From: Hydractinia symbiolongicarpus
Lineage: Eukaryota > Cnidaria > Hydrozoa > Anthoathecata > Hydractiniidae
NCBI RefSeq assembly: GCF_029227915.1
Contig: NC_079885.1
Span: forward strand, 19,727,001 to 19,791,000
Reading direction: 5' to 3'
Length of the DNA stretch: 64,000 nt
Shown: in pieces, positions 58,802 to 64,000 of the stretch
Position numbering within the stretch: the first letter of the stretch is position 1
How the letters are laid out: every line of letters starts with the position of its first letter
Program-made: the position numbers and the translations under genes
The notes under the pieces: model-generated
Databases searched by the model: none
What the model saw: the letters and a program-made list of their open reading frames with translations, nothing else
Told to the model about the DNA's origin: nothing

Positions 58802-58842
58802 TAAATAGGGAAACTTCAGTAAGTTTCATGTTTCCCTATTTA
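58802..58842. repeat. Palindrome centre of the array inversion
   Basis: TAAATAGGGAAAC (58802-58814) is followed after a 15-nt loop by its perfect reverse complement GTTTCCCTATTTA (58830-58842). Imperfect pairing continues outward because both flanks are the A-tRNA leader and the upstream B spacer. The forward arm ends on the G that would be nucleotide 1 of the next A tRNA (previous A start 58293 plus 537 is 58830), so the rest of that tRNA is missing. This can be a real foldback inversion or a sequencing or assembly foldback; the sequence alone does not decide. Confidence 0.9.
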
Positions 58843-59277
58843 CAAGTTGACACATTTATTTTCATTTATTTCTAATAGCACATCTGATGATGCCAGTAAA
58901 CATGGCTACAACAGTAACACTACCGTTGCTCTTACAGTTATAGTGACATTAGGAATAAGAAGCAGTGATAGCACTCTCTGATTTTTCTGATGGACATACT
59001 TTTTCATCGCTTCCCCGGGTGGCCTTGAACCACCAACCTTTCCGTTAACAGGCAAACGCACAAACAAATTGCGGCACGAAAGCACGAAACATACTGAAGT
59101 ATCCCTATTTACTAGTTAGCTAATTCAATTTCAATGTTTTTAACACCATATCTGACTATGCAGGTAAACGTAGTTTCAAGACTAAAACTACCGTTGCTTT
59201 TACAATTATCGTGATATCAGGAATCATAAGCAGTGGTAGCACTATCTGTTTCATCTGATCGAAGTATTTGTTCATTG

Positions 59278-59278
59278 G

Positions 59279-59334
<56 letters not shown>

Positions 59335-59351
59335 AATTGCGCCACGGAGAC
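59278..59351 (-). tRNA. tRNA-Asn-GTT: tRNA-Asn(GTT), A half, discriminator change
   Basis: First copy of the inverted arm. Stems are consensus, but the base after the acceptor stem is C instead of G73, which could affect charging. Confidence 0.85.
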
Positions 59352-59813
59352 ATGAATTTACTGAAGTTTCCTTTTTTACAAGTTGGCTCATTTACTTTCA
59401 TTTATTTTTAATAGCACATCTGATGATGCCAGTAGACATGGCTACAAGTGTAACACTACCGTTGCTCTTACAGTTAACGTGACATTAGGAATAAGAGGCA
59501 GTGATAGCACTCTCTGATTCTTCTGATGGACATATTTGCTCATCGCATCCCCGGGTGGGTTTGAACCACCAACCTTTCCGTTATCAGCCGAACGCGCTAA
59601 CCAATTGCGGCACGGAGACACGAAACATACTAAAGTATCCCTATTTACTAGTTACCTAATTCAATTTCAATGTTTTTAACACCTCATCTGACTATGCAGG
59701 TAAACGTAGTTTCAAGACTAAAAGTACCGTTGCTTTTACAATTATCGTGACATTAGGAATCATAAGCAGTGGTAGCACTATCTGTTTCATCTGATCGAAG
59801 TATTTGTTCATTG

Positions 59814-59870
<57 letters not shown>

Positions 59871-59887
59871 AATTGCGCCACGGAGAC
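59814..59887 (-). tRNA. tRNA-Asn-GTT: tRNA-Asn(GTT), A half
   Basis: Identical to consensus on the minus strand. Confidence 0.93.
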
Positions 59888-60350
59888 ATGAAACTTACTG
59901 AAGTTTCCCTATTTAAATGTTGACTTATTTACTTTCATTTATTTTTAATAGCACATCTGATGATGCCAGTAAACATGGCTACAAGAGTAACACTACCGTT
60001 GCTCTTACAGTTAACGTGACATTAGGAATAAGAGGCAGTGATAACACTCTCTGATTCTTCTGATGGACATATTTGTTCATCGCTTCCCCGTTTGGGCTTG
60101 AACCACCAACCTTTCCGTTAACAGCCGAACGCGCCAACAAATTGAGGCACGAAGGCACGAAACATACTGAAGTATCCCTATTTACTAGTTAGCTAATTCA
60201 ATTTCAATGTTTTTAACACCATATCTGACTATGCAGGTAAACATAGTTTCAAGACTAAAACTACCGTTGATTTTACAATTATCGTGTCATTAGGAATCAT
60301 AAGCAGTGGTAGCACTATCTGTTTCATCTGATGGAAGTATTTGATCATTG

Positions 60351-60360
60351 CGTCCCCGGT

Positions 60361-60407
<47 letters not shown>

Positions 60408-60424
60408 AATTGCGCCACGGAGAC
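60351..60424 (-). tRNA. tRNA-Asn-GTT: tRNA-Asn(GTT), A half, T-stem mismatch
   Basis: CCAAC gives a G50:A64 mismatch. The next A copy upstream on this strand is only 269 bp away. Confidence 0.78.
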
Positions 60425-60619
60425 ATGAAACTTACTGACGTTTCCCTATTTACAAGCTGGCTCATTTACTTTCATTTATTTTTAATAGAACATCTGATGA
60501 TGCCAGTAAACATGGCTACAAGAGTAACACTACCGTTGCTTTTACAGTTAACGTGACATTAGGAATAAGAGGCAGTGATAGCACTATCTGTTTCATCTGA
60601 TCGAAGTATTTGTTCATTG

Positions 60620-60676
<57 letters not shown>

Positions 60677-60693
60677 AATTGCGCCACGGAGAC
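60620..60693 (-). tRNA. tRNA-Asn-GTT: tRNA-Asn(GTT), A half
   Basis: Identical to consensus. The spacer after it begins A type (CTTCGATCAGATGAAACAG) and then continues B type, an A/B joint. Confidence 0.93.
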
Positions 60694-61156
60694 ATGAAAC
60701 TTACTGAAGTTTCCCTATTTAAAAGTTGGCTTATTTACTTTCATTTATTTTTAATAGCACATCTGATGATGCCAGTAAACATGGCTACAAGAGTAACACT
60801 ACCGTTGCTCTTACAGTTAACGTGACATTAGGAATAAGAGGCAGTGATAGCACTCTCTGATTTTTCTGATGGACATATTTGTTCATCGCTTCCCCGTTTG
60901 GGCTTGAACCACCAACCTTTCCGTTAACAGCCGAACGCGCCAACAAATTCAGGCACGAAGGCACGAAACATACTGAAGTATCCCTATTTACTAGTTAGCT
61001 AATTCAATTTCAATGTTTTTAACACCATATCTGACTATGCAGGTAAACATAGTTTCAAGACTAAAACTACCGTTGCTTTTACAATTATCGTGACATTAGG
61101 AATCATAAGCAGTGGTAGGACTATCTGTTTCATCTGATGGAAGTATTTGCTCATTG

Positions 61157-61213
<57 letters not shown>

Positions 61214-61230
61214 AATTGCGCCACGGAGAC
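61157..61230 (-). tRNA. tRNA-Asn-GTT: tRNA-Asn(GTT), A half
   Basis: Identical to consensus; the base before it is T (leader ends TTTCTT). Confidence 0.93.
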
Positions 61231-61693
61231 AAGAAACTTACTGAAGTTTCCCTATTTACAAGCTGGCTCATTTACTTTCATTTATTTTTAATAGAACATC
61301 TGATGATACCAGTAAACATGGCTACAAGAGTAACACTACCGTTGCTTTTACAGTTAACGTGACATTAGGAATAAGAGGCAGTGATAGCACTCTCTGATTT
61401 TTCTGATGGACATACTTGTTCATCGCTTCCCCGTTTGGGCTTGAACCACCAACCTTTCCGTTAACAGCCGAACGCGCTTACCAATTGCGGCACGGAGACA
61501 CGAAACATACTGAAATATCCCTATTTACTAGTTAGCTAATTCAATTTCAATGTTTTTAACACCACATCTGACTATGCAGGTAAACGTAGTTTCAAGACTA
61601 AAACTACCGTTGCTTTTACAATTATCGTGACATTAGGAATCATAAGCAGTTGTAGCACTATCTGTTTCATCTGATCGAAGTATTTGTTCATTG

Positions 61694-61741
<48 letters not shown>

Positions 61742-61767
61742 ACGCTAACCAATTGCGCCACGGAGAC
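61694..61767 (-). tRNA. tRNA-Asn-GTT: tRNA-Asn(GTT), A half
   Basis: G10-U25 wobble as in the forward copies 1485 and 3633. Confidence 0.87.
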
Positions 61768-62230
61768 ATGAAACTTACTGAAGTTTCCCTATTTACAAGC
61801 TGGCTCATTTACTTTCATTTATTTTTAATAGAACATCTGATGATGCCAGTAAACATGGCTATAAGAGTAACACTACCGTTGCTTTTACAGTTAACGTGAC
61901 ATTAGGAATAAGAGGCAGTGATAGCACTCTCTGATTTTTCTGATGGACATACTTGTTCATCGCTTCCCCGTTTGGGCTTGAACCACCAACCTTTCCGTTA
62001 ACAGCCGAACGCGCTTACCAATTGCGGCACGGAGACACGAAACATACTGAAATATCCCTATTTACTAGTTAGCTAATTCAATTTCAATGTTTTTAACACC
62101 ACATCTGACTATGCAGGTAAACGTAGTTTCAAGACTAAAACTACCGTTGCTTTAACAATTATCATGACATTAGGAATCATAAGCTGTTGTAGGACTATCT
62201 GTTTCATCTGATCGAAGTATTTGTTCATTG

Positions 62231-62287
<57 letters not shown>

Positions 62288-62304
62288 AATTGCGCCACGA
62301 AGAC
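62231..62304 (-). tRNA. tRNA-Asn-GTT: tRNA-Asn(GTT), A half
   Basis: U5-G68 wobble as in the forward copy 58293. Confidence 0.89.
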
Positions 62305-62501
62305 ATGAAACTTACTGAAGTTTCCCTATTTACAAGTTGGCTCATTTACTTTCATTTATTTTTAATAGCACATCTGATGATGCCAGTAAACATGGCTACA
62401 AGAGTAACACTACCGTTGCTCTTACAGTTAACGTGACATTAGGAATAAGAGGCAGTGATAGCACTCTCTGATTCTTCTGATGGACATATTTGTTCATCGC
62501 C

Positions 62502-62532
<31 letters not shown>

Positions 62533-62766
62533 CGTTAACAGCCGAATGCGCTAACCAATTGCGGCACTAAGACACGAAACATACTGAAGTATCCCTATTT
62601 ACTAGTTAGCTAATTCAATTTCAATGTTTTAACACCACATCTGACTATGAAGGTAAACGTAGTTTCAAGACTAAAACTACCGTTGCTTTTACAATTATCG
62701 TGACATTAGGGATCATAAGCAGTGGTAGCACTAACTGTTTCATCTGATCGAAGTATTTGTTCATTG

Positions 62767-62823
<57 letters not shown>

Positions 62824-62840
62824 AATTGCGCCACGGAGAC
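62767..62840 (-). tRNA. tRNA-Asn-GTT: tRNA-Asn(GTT), A half
   Basis: Identical to consensus. Confidence 0.93.
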
Positions 62841-63303
62841 ATGAAACTTACTGAAGTTTCCCTATTTACAAGTTGGCTCATTTACTTTCATTTATTTTTA
62901 ATAGCACATCTGATGATGCCAGTAAACATGGCTACAAGAGTAACACTACCGTTGCTCTTACAGTTAACGTGACATTAGGATTAAGAGGCAGTGATAGCAC
63001 TCTCTGATTCTTCTGATGGACATATTTGTTCATCGCTTTCCCGGGTGGGCTTGAACCACCAACCTTTTCGTTAACAGCCGAACGCGCTAACCAATTGCGA
63101 CACGAAGACACGAAACATACTGAAGTATCCCTATTTACTAGTTAGCTAATTCAATTTCAATGTTTTTAACACCACATCTGACTATAAAGGTAAACGTAGT
63201 TTCAAGACTAAAACTACCGTTGCTTTTACAATTATCGTGACATTAGGAATCATAAGCAGTGGTAGCACTATCTGTTTCATCTGATGGAAGTATTTGTTCA
63301 TTG

Positions 63304-63360
<57 letters not shown>

Positions 63361-63377
63361 AATTGCGCTACGGAGAC
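63304..63377 (-). tRNA. tRNA-Asn-GTT: tRNA-Asn(GTT), A half
   Basis: Position 9 is A (GTCTCCGTAGCGC), which also alters the A box; stems intact. Confidence 0.88.
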
Positions 63378-63840
63378 ATGAAACTTACTGAAGTTTCCCT
63401 ATTTACAAGCTGGCCCATTTACTTTCATTTATTTTTAATAGAACATCTGATGATGCCAGTAAACATGGCTACAAGAGTAACACTACCGTTGCTTTTACAG
63501 TTAACGTGATATTAGGAATAAGAGGCAGTGATAGCACTCTCTGATTCTTCTGATGGACATATTTGTTCATCGCTTCCCCGTTTGGGCTTGAACCACCAAC
63601 CTTTCCGCTAACAGCCGAACGCGCCAACAAATTGAGGCACGAAGGCACGAAACATACTGAAGTATCCCTCTTTACTAGTTAGCTAATTCAATTTCAATGT
63701 TTTTAACACCATATCTGACTATGCAGGTAAACATAATTTCAAGACTAAAACTACCGTTGCTTTTACAATTATCGTGTCATTAGGAATCATAAGCAGTGGT
63801 AGCACTATCTGTTTCATCTGATGGAAGTATTTGTTCATTG

Positions 63841-63844
63841 CGTA

Positions 63845-63897
<53 letters not shown>

Positions 63898-63914
63898 AAT
63901 TGCGCCACGGAGAC
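63841..63914 (-). tRNA. tRNA-Asn-GTT: tRNA-Asn(GTT), A half, acceptor mismatch
   Basis: CGGGTAC on the 3' acceptor side gives a C3:U70 mismatch; otherwise consensus. Confidence 0.77.
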
Positions 63915-64000
63915 ATGAAACTGATTGACGTTTCCCTATTTACAAGCTGGCTCATTTACTTTCATTTATTTTTAATAGAACATCTGATGATGCCAGTAAA

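Larger units (their letters stand above)
1..58829 (+). repeat. tRNA-Asn tandem array, forward arm
   Basis: About 109 head-to-tail dimers of about 537 bp, each with an A half (mostly intact tRNA-Asn plus spacer) and a B half (tRNA-Asn relic plus spacer). Starts of A-position tRNAs are 534-539 bp apart except at half-step slips near 16518, 22686, 25637, 28587 and 47310, a 760-bp step at 29927-30687 and a 526-bp step at 51869-52395. The two spacers align with each other: both contain CCTAATGTCACG, GCAACGGTA, a TAAATAGGG motif and ACTTCAGTA, so A and B descend from one 268-bp monomer. No unrelated insertion interrupts the array. Confidence 0.97.
58830..64000 (-). repeat. tRNA-Asn tandem array, inverted arm
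   Basis: The same dimer satellite, now on the minus strand and running past the window end. It holds 10 A-position tRNAs and about 9 B relics, whose 5' ends lie near 59083, 59620, 60156, 60962, 61499, 62036, 62573, 63109 and 63646. Unit types match those of the forward arm, for example B relics with a CCCAAAC T-stem side and GTCTTCG acceptor starts, so it is the same repeat pool turned round rather than a separate family. Confidence 0.96.

Noticed and set aside
59009-59083. First B relic after the inversion as a distinct new gene
   Set aside because: It has the usual GTTAACGG relic body with a few private changes and fits the B series in spacing.
1-64000. CRISPR array
   Set aside because: The repeats are long (about 268 and 537 bp) and the intervals between tRNA copies are themselves repeats, not unique spacers.
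1-64000. Dispersed tRNA-derived SINE insertions
   Set aside because: Units are head to tail with fixed spacing, with no poly-A or simple-repeat tail and no target-site duplications; a tandem satellite explains them better.
1-64000. Bacterial, phage or organelle tRNA cluster
   Set aside because: All copies are one isoacceptor with a eukaryotic cytosolic tRNA-Asn body, no encoded CCA, and no accompanying genes.

Overview
The window is one uninterrupted block of tandemly repeated DNA built from a eukaryotic cytosolic tRNA-Asn(GUU) gene. No protein-coding gene, transposon or unique spacer is visible in 64 kb. The tRNA is eukaryotic: 74 nt, G73 discriminator, no encoded CCA, and a body very close to animal tRNA-Asn(GUU) as I know the family. 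I read the source as a eukaryotic, probably animal, nuclear genome. The window gives no basis for naming a species.

The basic monomer is about 268 bp: a tRNA-Asn or relic of one, then about 195 bp of spacer. Monomers alternate as two diverged types, giving a dimer of about 537 bp. The A half carries a tRNA-Asn that mostly folds as a complete cloverleaf. The B half carries a 74-nt relic with fixed stem mismatches (pairs 1:72, 10:25 and 30:40 in the commonest form) but an intact GTT anticodon and B box. The two spacers are clearly related, so the dimer arose by duplication of one tRNA-bearing monomer and divergence of the two copies.

Layout: 1-58829 holds head-to-tail dimers on the + strand, with 111 A-position copies and about 107 B relics that I could place. 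At 58830, exactly where the next A tRNA should begin, the array flips. From there to the window end about 9.5 dimers lie on the - strand with 10 A-position copies. The flip creates a very large palindrome with a 13-bp perfect inverted repeat and a 15-nt loop at its centre.

Multi-dimer blocks are repeated within the array, with periods of about 537, 1070, 1609, 2145, 2682, 2950 and 5365 bp. Six places carry two A-type monomers in a row. This is the pattern expected of unequal exchange and gene conversion in a satellite. Several tRNA variants have spread along the + array: G37 beside the anticodon, changes at U8, and mismatched T stems. One copy at 51332 has anticodon GTA (Tyr) in an Asn body.

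If transcribed, the A copies would use their internal A and B boxes (RNA polymerase III). The first TTTT on the sense strand lies about 91 nt past the tRNA, in the A spacer only; the B spacer usually has only TTT at the matching place. The short ORFs that recur in every unit are by-products of the repeat reading through the tRNA on either strand, and are not annotated as genes.
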